From Gnetum montanum (taxonomy: Eukaryota; Streptophyta; Gnetopsida; Gnetales; Gnetaceae), in contig MNCI01014896.1 of assembly GCA_015680685.1 (NCBI GenBank), positions 38,260 through 102,259 of the forward strand: 64,000 nucleotides of DNA, written 5' to 3'. The position numbers and the translations under genes were made by a program. Under the pieces are notes generated by a model. It was not told the origin of the DNA. It was given only the letters and a program-made list of their open reading frames with translations, and ran no database searches. Each line of letters opens with the position of its first letter. Position 1 is the first letter of the stretch. Of this stretch, positions 44,226-56,984 are shown one piece after another.

Positions 44226-45563
44226 TTCCATACATTGCCGAGATCCATAATCAGTTGTGCCAAACCAATAACCTATACTCTTGATACCTTGTCAAGCGCA
44301 TCCGTTAGCACAACACATGCGATAGAATGGTATGACGACATAAAAGAGTACCTTCTACGTGGTGAAACACTGCAACACTTAACGAACGCACAAAAAGATG
44401 CAGTACGTAAATGTTCTAAGAAATATGCATTGGTAGGGGACACCTTGTGTCATCAATACTACGAAGGCATATTGCTAACATGCGTGAGTAGCACTGATGC
44501 CCATACCATCGTTGAGCAAGTACATGACGGACTATGCGGAGGACATATAGCACCAAAGGCAATGGCAATGAAAATAATGCGCTTAGGTTATTATTGGCCA
44601 TACATGGAGTATGATTTTCTCTCCAAGGCTAAAACATGCAGTACCTATCAAAGACACGGTAATATAATCCATGTCCCACCAAATGAGTTGCATACAACAC
44701 AAATCACATGGCCCTTTCAAAAGTGGGGATTGGACCTTATCGGACCAATAACACCCTCATCTTCGGCAGGGCATAGTTTCATTATAACTGCGACAGAGTA
44801 TTTTACAAAGTGAGTAGAAGTTGTTCCCCTTCGAAAAACCACATCTAAACACGTGTGCAACTTCATTCTTGAAAACATCGTGACCCGTTTTGGCATCCCC
44901 ATGACCATCATCACTAACAACGGGCCACAATTTAGCAGTACCGAAACCAAAACCTTCTGTGAAAGTCTAGGGATCAAAAACTCATTTTCATCCCCTTACT
45001 ACCCTCAGAGTAATGGGCAAGCAGAGGCCACAAACAAAATTTTTATTACAATACTTAAAAAGATGCTTATCCAAAGCAAGAGAAGATGGCACGAACAGCT
45101 AGTATATGCAATGTGGGCATATCGCACGATACATCAAACTTCAACAGGTAAAACGCCATATAGCCTTGTTTACGGTTGAGAAGTTGTTTTACCCTTGGAA
45201 TTGCAGGTACCATCTTTAAGGATCACACTTTTCAGACACATCGACGAAGGGTAAAACAATGACCAGCGCATCATTGACTTGGATTCGATGGAGGAATGCA
45301 TACGTGCACTTGATCAGATTCAATGGTATCAAAAACAACAACGACAGCACCATCAGCACGACATTCATAAGCACCCCATCAAAGAAGGAAACCTTGTACT
45401 CAAAGCCATTCAGGATCACCCGGACAAATTATCAGCCAACTGGGAAGGGCCCTACTTGGTCACCAAAGCATTTGACAATGGAGCATTCAAGTTAGCTGAT
45501 ATGGAAGGGAATGAACTCACAAATCCGACGAATCACTCATTCTTGAAACCATTCCACATCTAA
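44226..45563 (+). pseudogene. Element A integrase
   Basis: Zinc-binding part: 'HDGLCGGH' and 'CSTYQRHG' (about 44521-44655), with the second Cys of C-x2-C replaced by Tyr. Catalytic core: 'WGLDLIGPITP' (Asp near 44733), 'GIPMTIITNNGPQF' (near 44895-44936; normally T-D-N-G, so the second catalytic Asp is Asn) and 'NGQAEATNK' (Glu near 45024). C-terminal part to 45563 ('LSANWEGPYLVTKAFDNGAFKLA', 'HSFLKPFHI'). Stops near 44812, 45178 and 45252. No chromodomain is seen. Confidence 0.95.
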
Positions 45564-45574
45564 ACATAATCAGG

Positions 45575-45965
45575 TACATGTGAGTCCTGGCATCATGACT
45601 ATAAACTGATACCACAACTCATCCTGGAATCATGACAGTAAACTGATACCAAAGAATAGTCCTGGCGTCACGACTATAAACTAATACCGCAACTCGTCCT
45701 GGAATCATCACGGTAAAATGATACCACATAGTGTCTACAATGACAATAAACTAGCACCCGTTCAGCATGACAGTAAACTACCATAGTCCCACTTGTTGGA
45801 GTCTGCTAAGACTATAAACTGGTTTGCCTCTTCATGGTCTGCCAAGACTAGAAACTGGCAATTTACCGTCTGCCATGATGCTAAACGGGCAATGTCCAAT
45901 GGGTCATGACATAAAACTAACCCATGATAGTCCACTAAGACTATAAACTAGCAATTTCATCTCTG
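45575..45965 (+). repeat. Short tandem repeats after A integrase
   Basis: About a dozen 30-40 bp units with the core 'catgactataaactgatacc', changing to 'ctgccaagactataaactggc' at the right. They correspond to 24900-25185 in E0. Confidence 0.85.
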
Positions 45966-46952
45966 GTTCTTCAATCTATGATTGCATTCAAACTTCATCA
46001 GAATCATTGCATCGCTCGCCATCTGCCGATCCTACCAACATTGCTGCCATTCATTTACAGTGCCTGAACTCTCATTCGATTCCTTCGTTTCATCAGTAGC
46101 TATTTTAAGTCTAAGCTTGCTTATTCACTCATGGTCTTCTTGTCTTCTTGGAGTTGTGTTTACAGGATGACACTCAGAGGTGATCGTACAAGAATGCACT
46201 TCATCATAAGCAGCAAGGTGAGACATTGTTTGCAGCACATGTGACAAGACTAAATCAAACTATTCACTAGTACATTCCATGTTTCATATCCTGCCTATCC
46301 CTCAACACCTTACACTCGGCTACACCCCGAACACATCTGGTACAGCCCAAAGCATCGAACATACCATTGCATATCACACCACTCCTTAGTGGTTGCAACC
46401 CACAACATGGCATTTGAGCATAAGAACACAAAAAAAAAACGTTGTCACTTCCCGCATAAAACAGAAGATGGGATGACAGTGGCCTTGAAAGCAAATTCTC
46501 ATGTCTAAAACAATCAAGAAACATCCTGTTGCATTGCTTTGGCTCTCCACCAACAGGTTCCCCATTGAACACTAAGCAAGGGTCCTATTCCTCCAAAGAA
46601 TGCAACACATCATCACGTAGCTTTGGTCTTGCCAACAAGTCCTCTCGGACACTAACCAAGAGTCTTGTTCCGCCAAAGAATGCACATCTCATGTCTTGAT
46701 TCCAAGTTTTCCAAACAAATGACTATTGACAAGGATCAGCATGACCCGTATACACAACCTTGATTCCTCCCGAATCTCCACAGTTTCCCTTTCCCTATCA
46801 AATAAAAATTCCATTTCCCACAATCCCATATACTACTGAACATGATGCGATGATGTCTAGTTAGGTGGCCAAGGACAAAGCCTCTATCGAGTTGCTTGTG
46901 GTGTTTTGCACTTCTTTGTCGACGCTTCTTGGGTCGATTCCTCCAAGCGTCA
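45966..46952 (+). other. A 3' spacer
   Basis: Non-coding sequence before the polypurine tract. The frames here show no motif. The pair of similar phrases near 46565 and 46655 ('caagggtcctattcctccaaagaatgcaaca' versus a variant) is a small local duplication of about 90 bp period. Confidence 0.5.
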
Positions 46953-46963
46953 ACAAAGAGGGG
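46953..46963 (+). promoter_or_regulatory. Polypurine tract of element A
   Basis: ACAAAGAGGGG, followed by CCAA and the LTR start. Identical to the E0 tract. Confidence 0.85.
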
Positions 46964-46967
46964 CCAA

Positions 46968-47521
46968 TAAAACACCAAAAAATTCAAAGCTTAGTACGTT
47001 TCCAACAAGAATCGAGCTTAAGGGCCCACCGATAGCTTCAAGCAGAGTCAAACTCGATGATGAGCAGTTCCTTGGGACCCGCCAATGACCACAGCATCTT
47101 CTGCTATCAGAAATGGCAACTTCGGAGTGCAACACGTTTTTTTACTAAGTATATGTTTCCAGCGTATATGCCCAAGTTCATATTTTTAGTGTATACGCCC
47201 AGCGTATATGCTCAATTCCACCACCCACAGCGTATACGACCCAGCGTATATGCCCAACATTCACAGCATATATGCCCAGCGTACATGCCTCACATGTACG
47301 CTCAGCAGGTACGAATGATGTATACGCCTGGCATGCAATCCCCGAAGACGGCATGGAAACAGCACTGCAAAACAAGATTTGGTATAAGGCAGCAATTCAC
47401 ACAAATAGAGTAACCATCAACGTATATGTCCAACGTATACGCCTAGCATCCATCAGCGTATATGCCCAGCGTATACGGCAAGCATCCATCGTGTATGCTA
47501 GAACCGTTTACTATGCCGACA
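46968..47521 (+). repeat. 3' LTR of element A, shortened
   Basis: It starts TAAAACACC (LTR start TG changed to TA), matches 30524-31060, then loses similarity after about 47480 and meets E0 sequence at ~47521. About 550 bp are present against 1253 bp in the 5' LTR. An internal deletion that spared only the very end, or a truncation, would explain this. Confidence 0.75.
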
Positions 47522-50036
47522 GGTGAGTTCTACGAAGGTATTTCATCGTGTAATGCATGTTATGCTAGATACATGTATTAACAATGTATATGTTCATCAT
47601 TTTTTTTGTTACCAAGTTTTTCATTGACAAGAGTGGTCTTCACAGTGACACAGATGCTTTGTCATTGGCACAAATGGCCCTATGGGAGTTTTCCTCCACT
47701 GGAAATGTGCGCACCAGTGTGATAGGCTAGTTTGGAGGTGAGTTTAGAACCTACCCAACCCGGTATTCCAAATTTTATGGGAAATGTAAAGAAGCTAGTT
47801 AGTTGGATAGGGAATAGGCATCCCTTAGGCCACTGACTGTCAAAGATGTTTTGGTGGATCTCCCACCATTTCCCATGTCGTTCAAATCTGGTACGCTAAA
47901 GTGTAAATTCACTACTAAATTCTTGAGTAGTGTTTGCATTTCGCTAACCCTCTTTTTATTTTTTTTCTATTTGCGAATCGTTTTATTAGTGAAGAAAGCC
48001 CAGGAGGTGACTATAATTGTCTCTGAGAATGACGAGACCAACCTCTTCTTTAAGTACGAGGAGGTGGAGGAGACCCAGTGCTGGGTATACAATAGGGCCC
48101 CAACCACGCTGGTCCATAACCTTTAGGAGGCTGGGCTTATGGACTTGTTTCTAGCAGTTAACCCAAGTGTCCTGCCTATGGAGATGCTTTCCCTAGCCAA
48201 CTCCTTCTCCGAAAAGGCAAATCACTTCCACACACCTGTTCATGGTGTGCACATAGTGCTTGATGTCAATGATCAATTGTTCGTGGACCTTTTCGACATT
48301 CCCGTTGATGGTCTCCCCATGGGGGAAAAATCCAAGAGGGATTCACATAATCAAGAGGACATCGAGGGGTGACTAGGGGCTGCTAAGGACTGAAAAGGGA
48401 TTTTTATGGAGAAAGTGAAGCTATGGGTGGCCAAAATGATTTACCCTATCTTCTGTGCTTGTGCCTTCTCCAAGCTATTATCCCAAGGAAAAATCATTCT
48501 GATTGAGCAAGCTCAGATACTGAGGGATGTCATGGAAGAATGGACCCATTACAATTGGGCCAAGCACCTTTGCAAAGGCATGCAAGCTGAAATGGTCAAG
48601 CTTTGTGGGAAGCTTGAATCCCGTTTCAACGTGCACCATGTCTTTTTCATAACTTACCTTCGGCATTTTATGGAATTCTTGGTAGTCTGTGAGAATGGGA
48701 TCTAGGTACTATAAGATCATAGCCATATCTCCAAACCGTGGATCTGCCAAGTCTTCCATACCACCAGATCTCAAAACCCCCCAAAAGCTATCGAGGAATC
48801 ATTCTCGATGACAACCAAGGATCGGGTGGCACACAACTTTTTGGCCAAGAACAGCATGGGAGAGGCCCCCCCCCCCCCCCCCACTACCACCAGTAGTGTG
48901 ACAAGGGAGGAACACCTCATTGCAGAGATTTTGATGACCAAGCTACAACACAAGAGGTCCCTCCCTACTGAGGAGACCCCCCTGTACTAATGAAGAGAGG
49001 GGGAAGAAGCTACAATTCAAGCTTTGTAGAGTGAAGCCTCCCATTGGTAAGTATTTTCTTTTTTCTTTTTTACTTTTATATTTTGTTTTATTTTTATTTT
49101 TTTCTTAACTAATGTTTGCTACGCTATGTTACACTAAGTAGCATGGCACAACGTAGCATCTGCTTCAAGTTAGTATATTGTACTGACTACGACTATGCTT
49201 TATCAGTGGAGGAAGAAGAAGAAGAAGAGGGAGAAGAGGTGATGACCCCTACAACAGGGGTGACCGACAGAAACTAGGAAGCCCCAATTGCAGAAGAGAA
49301 GGCCCCTGTCGATAAGGATGGGACCCCTGCTAGTGAGGAATAGGTCTCTGCCGATGAAGAGGAGGAGGAGGAGGAGGAGACCTCTGTCGACAAAGAAAGG
49401 GGCCCAAACAATGAAGAAGAGGTCCTTGGAAACTAGGATGAGGCCCCTACTGATGAACCTTTAGTAGAGAGCAGCTCAATGCCAAAGGGGCACATGAGCA
49501 TTTAGGACACCGCTACGTTATTGGATCAGCTAGAAGGAGAGGGGCTCCATTTGGATGTTGGTGATTTTGATCACATATTTGACAATGTGTTGATGAGCAA
49601 CCCCCCCCCCCCCACCCCCACTATCACCCCTAAGGGTTTGCTAGGTAGGAGCTTTACACTATCATTTATGCTATTCATCAGCCCTATTATGGTTCTCTCC
49701 ATTTTAACTAACATGTTTTACCATGTAGCTGATACCACTGTTGACACCCCCAGCCTATCCTCATTCCGCTTGTGACCATGGAATGAAACCCCTGATAAAT
49801 TTACCTTTATGGAAGGAGTAGTCAATGAGATGATCGACTGTGTAAGGTAGGTTGACCCAGAGGTGGGTAGGTTAAAATTCTATGCTAGAGTCTACATTGT
49901 TCACTATGCCTCTGTGACTAATGCATTTTTTTATGCATGGTTGGCAGCTTCTCATCTCAAGTGGGATCCTAAGAGGGAGGTTAAGATCAATGTCATGCCT
50001 GCATTTCCATTGAAAGTGACCGAAGTACCTCGTCAC
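47522..50036 (+). pseudogene. E0 antisense gene, exons 3-7, broken by element B
   Basis: Continues E0 exon 2 after element A. The remaining donor 'aggtgagttc' is at 47521-47530. Exon 3 47617-47890 ('DTDALSLAQMALWEF'), exon 4 47990-49046 ('GLMDLF', 'FDIPVDG', 'HYNWAKHL', 'VFFITYLRHFMEFLVV', ending 'KPPIG|GTAAGT'), exon 5 49207-49644 (Glu-rich, expanded), exon 6 49729-49866, and exon 7 from 49948 ('ASHLKWDP'). All junctions are GT-AG and most phases agree with A and B. It is much more diverged than A is from B and carries many stops. Exon 7 is cut by the B LTR at 50037. The acceptor phase of exon 3 is one base off, suggesting an indel. Confidence 0.75.
49117..49159 (+). repeat. Palindromic TACGCTAT/AGTAGC block in E0 intron 4
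   Basis: An imperfect inverted repeat (tgctacgctatgttac...gtagcatggcacaacgtagca) of the type found in the E0 LTR, inside the intron between exons 4 and 5. Confidence 0.7.
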
Positions 50037-51231
50037 TGAAACACCACAAAATTTTGAGCTTAGCACTTCTCCGACAAGAATCAAGCTAAGTCATGATGCT
50101 CCCCAGCATGACTGAAAATTGAGGACCTCACAGATAGCTTCAAATGGAGTCGAATCGAGCAAGAAATGGTTCCCCAAGATCCACAGCAGACTACAGCAAC
50201 ATCCGACATCGAACCTTGCCAGATTTTAAGCTCAAAATACTTGGTTTTTACTATACAGCATATACGCCCAGCGTGTACACCCAATGTGCACCATCCAACG
50301 TGCAGGACAATGTACATCAGTGGAAGACGTCATCATCAAGTTCAAGAATATCTGCAAGCAGCATTCTCGTGACATCCAAGCCCAAATCCGAGGGGCGGAT
50401 TGGATACTTCATATTGTAATAGTAGTTTGTAAAAATGAATTCTTTCATTTTAGTCAAGTCTATATGCTGAGTTCACATGCCAATGTGTACACGCCGGCAT
50501 GCAGCAACACATGTTGGCATGTAGCATGTTGCACACTTGTAAAATTTCATTTAGTTGCACCCGGTCGATGCTCCACATGTCATCCTATCTGAAATTCCAG
50601 CATCCCACAACCAATCACCCCAACTTAGATCCGAGTTTAGTGCCCAAACTTGTACAAAACCTCAATTTTTGACCATATCAGGGTTCGAAAATTAGGAAAA
50701 AATATTTGCAAAAAAAAACCTGGGCAATCCATACTGAGAACATTCGCGACACCAATCCTGTACGTTGGACTTGGACCCTACATGTTGAGCATATAGCCTC
50801 TATGCTATGCCCGTAATCTGAACCAGCATGCTATCACACCCCTGCATTCATTAGGGCTCTTCATCTGCCTTATGTCAGATCCACAACTGCGTCTAGACTG
50901 GTGCATTGTAATTTTTATTATGCAATAATATTGTTGTATTTTCCGCCAAGATTTGTTACAATTTTCCTTTGCATTTTTTATCTCTTGTTTACATTCGTGC
51001 ACGCTGATTTACATTTTTCATACCATTTATGTACAACCTGGCATATCACTCGTTCGCATATGTTCGGGGAAATCCTTGTCTGATCCGCTTGCAGACCACC
51101 CAAGGTACTCTACCTTCGTCAGTTCAAGCTCACCCTCAAGCGAAGGTATGGTCTTCTATGTTTGTTTGTAAATCTCTCAGCGTACATCTCATTCTAGCCA
51201 CCGACGATTTCAGACAATACAAAAAATGGCG
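50037..51231 (+). repeat. 5' LTR of element B
   Basis: It begins TGAAACACC and ends ...AATACA, five bases before the primer site. It matches the A 5' LTR at both ends and in the middle but has few GCGTATACGC words. Confidence 0.85.
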
Positions 51232-51236
51232 CTAGA

Positions 51237-51254
51237 AGGAGGGCCTGAAACTGT
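51237..51254 (+). promoter_or_regulatory. Primer binding site of element B
   Basis: TGGCGCTAGAAGGAGGGC, the least altered copy of the primer site in this family. Confidence 0.85.
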
Positions 51255-51926
51255 CTAAATCTAACTTGATCTCGCACACCTACGCCCTGTACTGCCAATC
51301 TACTACCAGGCATCCTTATACTCAGCAATTTCGAACCTCCAAAATTAGTACCTTATTTTGCAACGTTCTCAGCGTGTACACGCTGCAAACATTCTTAGCG
51401 TCTACATGCTGCAAACATCTTACTTGCATTATAGACCCTATCTACACGCTACAATCATCTTACCTACACGCTTTAGACTCTGTCCACACACCACCCTATA
51501 AACGTGCACACTGTAGACTCTGTCTACACGCCGCTCTGTAAACCTGCACCCTGTAGACTCTGTCTACACGCTGCCCTATAAACCTACACGCTGTAGACTC
51601 TATCTACATACTGCCCTATAAAATTTCATGTTGTAGACTCTATCTACACACTGCCCTGAAAACCTTCATGCTCATCATTCTACTTGTACGTTGACAATTG
51701 TAGCCTGCACGCTGTGACCTCAGTTTACGTGCTGTGACCAATTTCAGTATGTTGGTCATTGAAGTTTGTACACTGGGACCCAATCCACACGTTGTGCCAA
51801 TAGGTCGCATGCTGCTAACTTAGGTGTACGCTGATAAGCACACCCATTTCATACTTGGCCAAGTCCTTACCTGTACGCCCTAACATTGCATCCTTTCCAC
51901 CGAGCTACATTTACAACCTTTTCACC
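51255..51926 (+). repeat. B leader: 'tacacgctgtagactctg' array
   Basis: About seven ~45-bp units such as 'acacgctgtagactctgtc' followed by 'tacacgctgccctataaacc' (51440-51680), then looser copies to 51830. Position equals the A leader array, but the word is TACACGCTG instead of TATACGCTG. Confidence 0.85.
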
Positions 51927-54160
51927 ATGAATACCGCCAACACCAACGTCTCAACCAAGTCCATTCTGGATACCATGGGCCCCACGACGATGCCGATGGC
52001 CATCATGCAACCCATAGGAGCCCACGGTGAGGTTAATCCTCGAGGAGGACCTCATCGATCTCTTAGGCTACAAGGGAAAAATTCGTCATTTAACGTAATC
52101 ACACAGGAACAATATAATTTTATATACGTAAAAATCCAAGCCAGCCTAATAGTGGATCAAACTGAAATGGAGGCCAAGAGACAATATGAACTATTTCATA
52201 GGGGAGGACATGAGTTCATCCCTTCCCCATATGACATCATCCCCCTCCCCGAGCACTATTCTAAACTTATTTCACAGCTCCTCCTAGCCAGGAATCAGTC
52301 CTTAGACCAGTCTATGGCAAATCCTCAATTAGAAGAGGAGGGCAACTTTGCAGCACAGTCCGAACATGAAGATTCATACCATACCCTCAGCCTACAAACT
52401 TACGTGAACCCGTTGTTTAACCCATTCATGGGGGAAACTACGTCTCTCCAGTCATTTAAAATCACCCAACCACATGTGCCTTAACAAGAGGCATCCACGC
52501 TTATTCCCACTCCCCCAGTGACCGATACCCAACTCAATACACCCCTTGCCACTATTCCTCCCGTTGCCACACTATCCCACCTCTTACAAATACAACCCCA
52601 ACAACAACCCCCGCAAACCAATGTAGGAGCAACCTTCCCACCCCGAGTGATCGGGATGCCATATGTGATACTTGCTTCTACATATGCCCACTATATACCA
52701 CAGATCCAAACCCAAAGAACACCCTTCATCACTTCCAATCAACAAGTCCAGGGTGTTCCCTCGCAAATCATGACTGGATAGTGGGCTGGGACTGGTACAC
52801 AAGTGCATCAACCCCCTAACTACAACATACCACCTCCTACACTTCCTCCCATGAATATCCCTCAAGTACAGCAGCAACAACAACAACAACCCTTTCCTTA
52901 CAATATGCCACCCTTAGCATCACCTACCATGAATGTTCCAGAAGCCCAACCTCCAACCACTCAACTTTCCTCTTTCCTGCCCACCATACAACAATCTAAC
53001 TTGTATACTACACAACATAATCAATCTACCATCTCACCTAGTACCCAAGATTGGGTTGATGCCAGAAAATGATGCAAGAGCTAATTGACGAGGTCAAGCA
53101 CCTCGAAACAGCTACCGACGAAGAGCTTAAGGTAGTGGATTTCTATCAAGATGATCCTATCAGCTCTTCGGTTCCACCTCTAACGTTGTTTCCTTACCCA
53201 TGTTGACTAAATATAATGGGGAGACAAACCCCAACACCCATCTTATAACGTTTAGATTAGAATGCATGTTACTTAAAGCATGGACACATGCTATTTTGCA
53301 GGTGTTCCCCATGTCCCTCACAGGGAGAGCACTTGACTGGTATCAGGCTTTGCCCCAAAATTCCATATCTTCTTTGGAAGATCTACAACATCAATTTGTC
53401 ACCAAGTTCAAATATAACTTGAAGCCTGAAGCAACACTTGACAACCTCATACAAGTCAAGCAAGCATCACTTGAACCTGTTCAAAAATTTATTCAACGAT
53501 GGAGTGCTGCCCTCAATGAGCTACATGAACCGATCTTGGATACTTATCTCCTCACTATTTTAAAGGGGGTCGTTAACGATTTTGTGAAGTCCAAGCTATA
53601 CTATCTTAATGCACGCATGCTTAGTCAAGCATTTGTACAAATAAAGAACATAAAGGAGGTAGTCCAAAACAGCCTTGATCCTGCCTATTCAGCCTTCAAA
53701 AACCAACACAATAAGAAAGACAAAGAAAAGGCTAAGGCAACTATAGTAGCAGTAGAGGAAACACAACAAAAGAGTACGGGACAATAAGGCAAACCCCCCA
53801 CTATCCCAACTAACTATACTAGACCTGCTCCCGCTACTGCACCCGAACCATCCACATCACAAAATCCTACACCAGGTCGTGCGAGAAACTTCGAGAGGAG
53901 AGACCCCTCTCAATACACACCGTTTCCCATGAAACCCTCGCAATTATTTGACTAACTCCTAAAGGCCGAGCTAATGAAACATAAACAATTGTCCCTGGCA
54001 GCAATCCAAAGTCATGATCAATTCTATTAGTTGGTCGAGAACCCAAGCTTGGAAATGCCAGATGAGCCTCCAGTTCCAAGGGGCTTTAGAATAGACCTAT
54101 TTTGTGATTATCATCAACGTAAAGGGCATGGCACTGATTACTGTTTCATCCTAAAATAAG
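51927..54160 (+). pseudogene. Element B gag
   Basis: ATG at 51927 (MNTANTNVS...). Open to 52482 (TAA, A has CAA), then to 52779 (TAG, A has CAA). It then continues through a Pro/Gln-rich segment including a run of Gln codons (52868-52890). A 2-bp deletion near 53070 and a ~10-bp deletion near 53188 shift the frame. The capsid core is 53200-53787 ('YNGETNPNTHL', 'GRALDWYQALPQNSI'). The zinc motif 'CDYHQRKGHGTDYC' is at 54103-54144 (C-x2-H-x5-H-x4-C), typical of Tat gag. This copy keeps the motif that A has lost. Confidence 0.9.
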
Positions 54161-54900
54161 ATATTCAATGGATGATCGATGGAGGTGAGATCACTTTTGA
54201 CGAGGCCAACCTGGTCCAACCACAAAACCAGGTCATGGGCATATATAAGGACCCTCTAAATACTAAGGAGGCTCCATACGTGATTAACATCATTTACTTA
54301 GACAACGAACAAGAAACACCTAGAATTAACACCATTTACACAGATAATGAACAACAAATACCTACGAGATCCTTTGTAGCTCGTATTCCTCCTATTGCAC
54401 AAATGCCCACACCTTAATCATCATACTCTCCATGTAACCCGCCCACCTCGCAAAGACCCTATGTCATCTGGATAGCCCCCACGGTGGTAGCCTCTACCAT
54501 ACCACCAAAACCATACGTGGTGCATGTACCTCCTGCCGCTAGTACCACAAACATGCAGCCTCCTACCCAGCCCACTCCCTATGTAGTCTGGGTGCCACCT
54601 GCGATTGCAACTATGGAGGCACAGTCCCCAGCTAGGCCTACTCCATATGTTGTTAGGATACCTAGACATCCTGATAACCATCAACCCTCCACTCCGCAAA
54701 CATAGAATAAACAGACCCTGTATGTTGTTAGGGTGCCCAGGCAGCCTGACACTCAACCACCTTTGATCGTCCAATCGCAACCTTGTCCTACTCCATACGT
54801 CATACGGGTTCCAAAGCAACCAGATATTTAGAAACCAAATGTTCCCCTGTGCCACATGCAAGAATGCCTAGCAGATAGGCTCACATAGGAACGATTGGAG
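54161..54900 (+). pseudogene. B gag-pro linker with PYVVR-type repeats
   Basis: After 'MIDGGEITFDEANLVQP' about seven repeats of P-[TS]-P-Y-V-[VI]-[RWH]-[VI]-P run from 54375 to 54830. They are broken by a stop at 54415 and frame changes. The order of the repeats matches A. Confidence 0.85.
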
Positions 54901-56178
54901 AAAGAACGTCAACAGCTTGCCTTAGGCCCCCCCAAGCCTACTCCATTAAGTGCAGTACCCATGGCATCACCTACCAATGAACCGAGTATGAGCTATAAGG
55001 GAGAATCATTGGGAATACATGATGCATCTAAATCAATGGTCACGAAAGAAAACATCAAAACCAGCTACACAAGAGATACAACTGCTAGGCCCGATGGACC
55101 AAGTAACCATTAATGAACATAAACCTAATAGTAAAGATTTAGCAACAACCTTAACATGGGTCACATAGGCACTTAAATAAAAAAATACTTCACTAAGCTT
55201 ATATGACCTGATGTTAACTTCTAAAAATCATTGCGAAGCCCTAGTACACATGTTAACATCAATCTCAGTAAGTGAAAACTTACCAACAGATGAGCCTTCC
55301 ATACATACGATAATGTCTAAACGACAAGGATTCAAACCCAAATTGTTAAGATTTCACCCCGAGAACATTAAGATTGACGAGCAAACTGGAGACGTCACCC
55401 ACGCACCTATGTTCATAACAATACAAGTAAATCAATTCAGAATACATTGGGTGCATGTAGATGATGGAGCCGCCACAAACGTAATACCCTACCCCATCGT
55501 CGAATAATTAGGGCTCACACAATCAATCAAACCAACCTCCACCACATGTTTAAAATCATTTAGTGGATCACGTGTTGTAGTAAAAGGCACCATAGCCTTG
55601 GACTTTATAACAAGGGATCGATTTCCCACATCTGCTAAATTTGTTGTCATCGATGAAATGCCAAGGTTCAATTTAATATTGGGAAGACCCTGGCTAGCCC
55701 AACTCAAAGTAGTCTCTTCCCCCATACACCAAGAGATTCACCTGCTTTACGAAGGTGGTGAAATCATTATACACGGAGATCCTACTATGTCTACCATCTC
55801 GTCACATATAGGTGTAGACCAAGGTTCGGTGATTAAGTTTGAAGAGCCTAAACAGGATGACACAAACGAAAAACAAAGTTGCATGCAACCAGTAAACAAT
55901 GATCCATTGGATGTAAATAAAACTCTACTCAACATAGAAACACTAGGACTTGAAATTGTACATACACCGCCTAACCTAGAAATTACAACAAACATCGAAA
56001 CTACAGAACATACGGAAACACTAGAAGAGACCAATATAGAGCCCATTCCATCGGACATCCCTTGGGCTAAATTACCGTTCAATGTAATTAGCGAAGGGGA
56101 TGCTTAGTATAGAATCATACCTATTAGCATCACTCCTAATGTTAAATTAAGAAAAATAAAAAAGTTGCTAAATCACTA
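54901..56178 (+). pseudogene. Element B aspartic protease region
   Basis: The protease core is at 55430-55700: 'VDDGAATNVIPYPIVE' (Asp at 55460-55465), a stop at 55504 where A has Gln, and 'FNLILGRPWLAQL' near 55669-55710. The acidic tail (55800-56100) leads to 'KIKKLLNH' and a stop at 56176, at the same place as in A. Confidence 0.85.
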
Positions 56179-56184
56179 AACTAC

Positions 56185-56440
56185 ATTCTTCGTCCGAAAT
56201 GATGTTAAACTACCACATGTCCGCAACGACATAAAACTAGCCACCGTCAGAAACGACCGGTTTACCAAGGAACTCACTAGTATCACTTGAAACTTCTCTT
56301 ATTTACATGGGGTCTGAAATGGCCTTAAACTAGTGCATGGGGCCCGAAATGGCTTTAAACTAGAACATCAAGACTAAAGTCCGTCATGACTTTAAACTGA
56401 CACATATGTGCTCATGGCCCAAGATGGCCTTAAACTAGAG
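56185..56440 (+). repeat. Short tandem repeats after B protease
   Basis: Six to seven units of 'cgaaatgrycttaaacta' type, as in A (36190-36500). Confidence 0.8.
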
Positions 56441-56984
56441 CATTTTCTTACATTCCTTTTCTTGTAGTTCAAGTTTACAGTTTAAATTTATGCCTACCCT
56501 ATTGCGTTGTTGCGCGATAAGCCATAGTTTTTTTTCTTATTCCCCTTTTTTACATGATCATGCTCCTACTTCTGTTCCTACTTCGTGCATTACACTTAAG
56601 CAACAAAATGGACAAAAAAAAATTTTACATTCCTGCATCGTGTTTACATTCAAACCCAAAAGATTTTCATTTTAAACTTGCACTTATCAATATTCAAATA
56701 AACTTAAAATTCAAACAAAAAAATGAATAAATAGAAAACTCGATTAAAAAATAGAAAATAGTATAAATATATCAAGATCAAATTACGACTTAGTGTAATG
56801 TCCTCACACGATACATAGATCGGATACATAATCATTTTAATAACAAACAAAAAATATATTCATGTACAAATGGACAATTACAGCGGTTAACTGATTCCAT
56901 CCATCAGTTCATATACAATCCAACCAAAACATTCTACTTGCGGCTTGCATAAAAACATGAGCGATCATAAGGCCAAACTTAAAG
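56441..56984. other. B spacer and probable 3' UTR of antisense gene
   Basis: AT-rich, no motif. Several A/T-rich hexamers could serve as minus-strand poly(A) signals, but none is decisive. Confidence 0.4.

Larger units (their letters stand above)
30524..47521 (+). mobile_element. Element A: Tat-like gypsy with antisense HAD gene
   Basis: From left to right: 5' LTR (30524-31776), primer site, palindrome-rich leader, gag, Pro-rich repeat, protease, short tandem repeats, antisense 8-exon gene (minus), palindromic arrays, RT, RNase H, second RNase H, integrase, short tandem repeats, polypurine tract, and a shortened 3' LTR (46968 to ~47521). The element interrupts the E0 antisense gene at the end of its exon 2. 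A clean target duplication is not visible: the left flank is GTAGG and the right flank ACAGG, depending on where the damaged 3' LTR ends. Confidence 0.9.

Noticed and set aside
47522-50036. Independent fourth element fragment between A and B
   Set aside because: Its first splice donor and exon 3 continue the E0 exon 2 cut at 30523, and its orientation agrees with the E0 gene; it is explained as E0.
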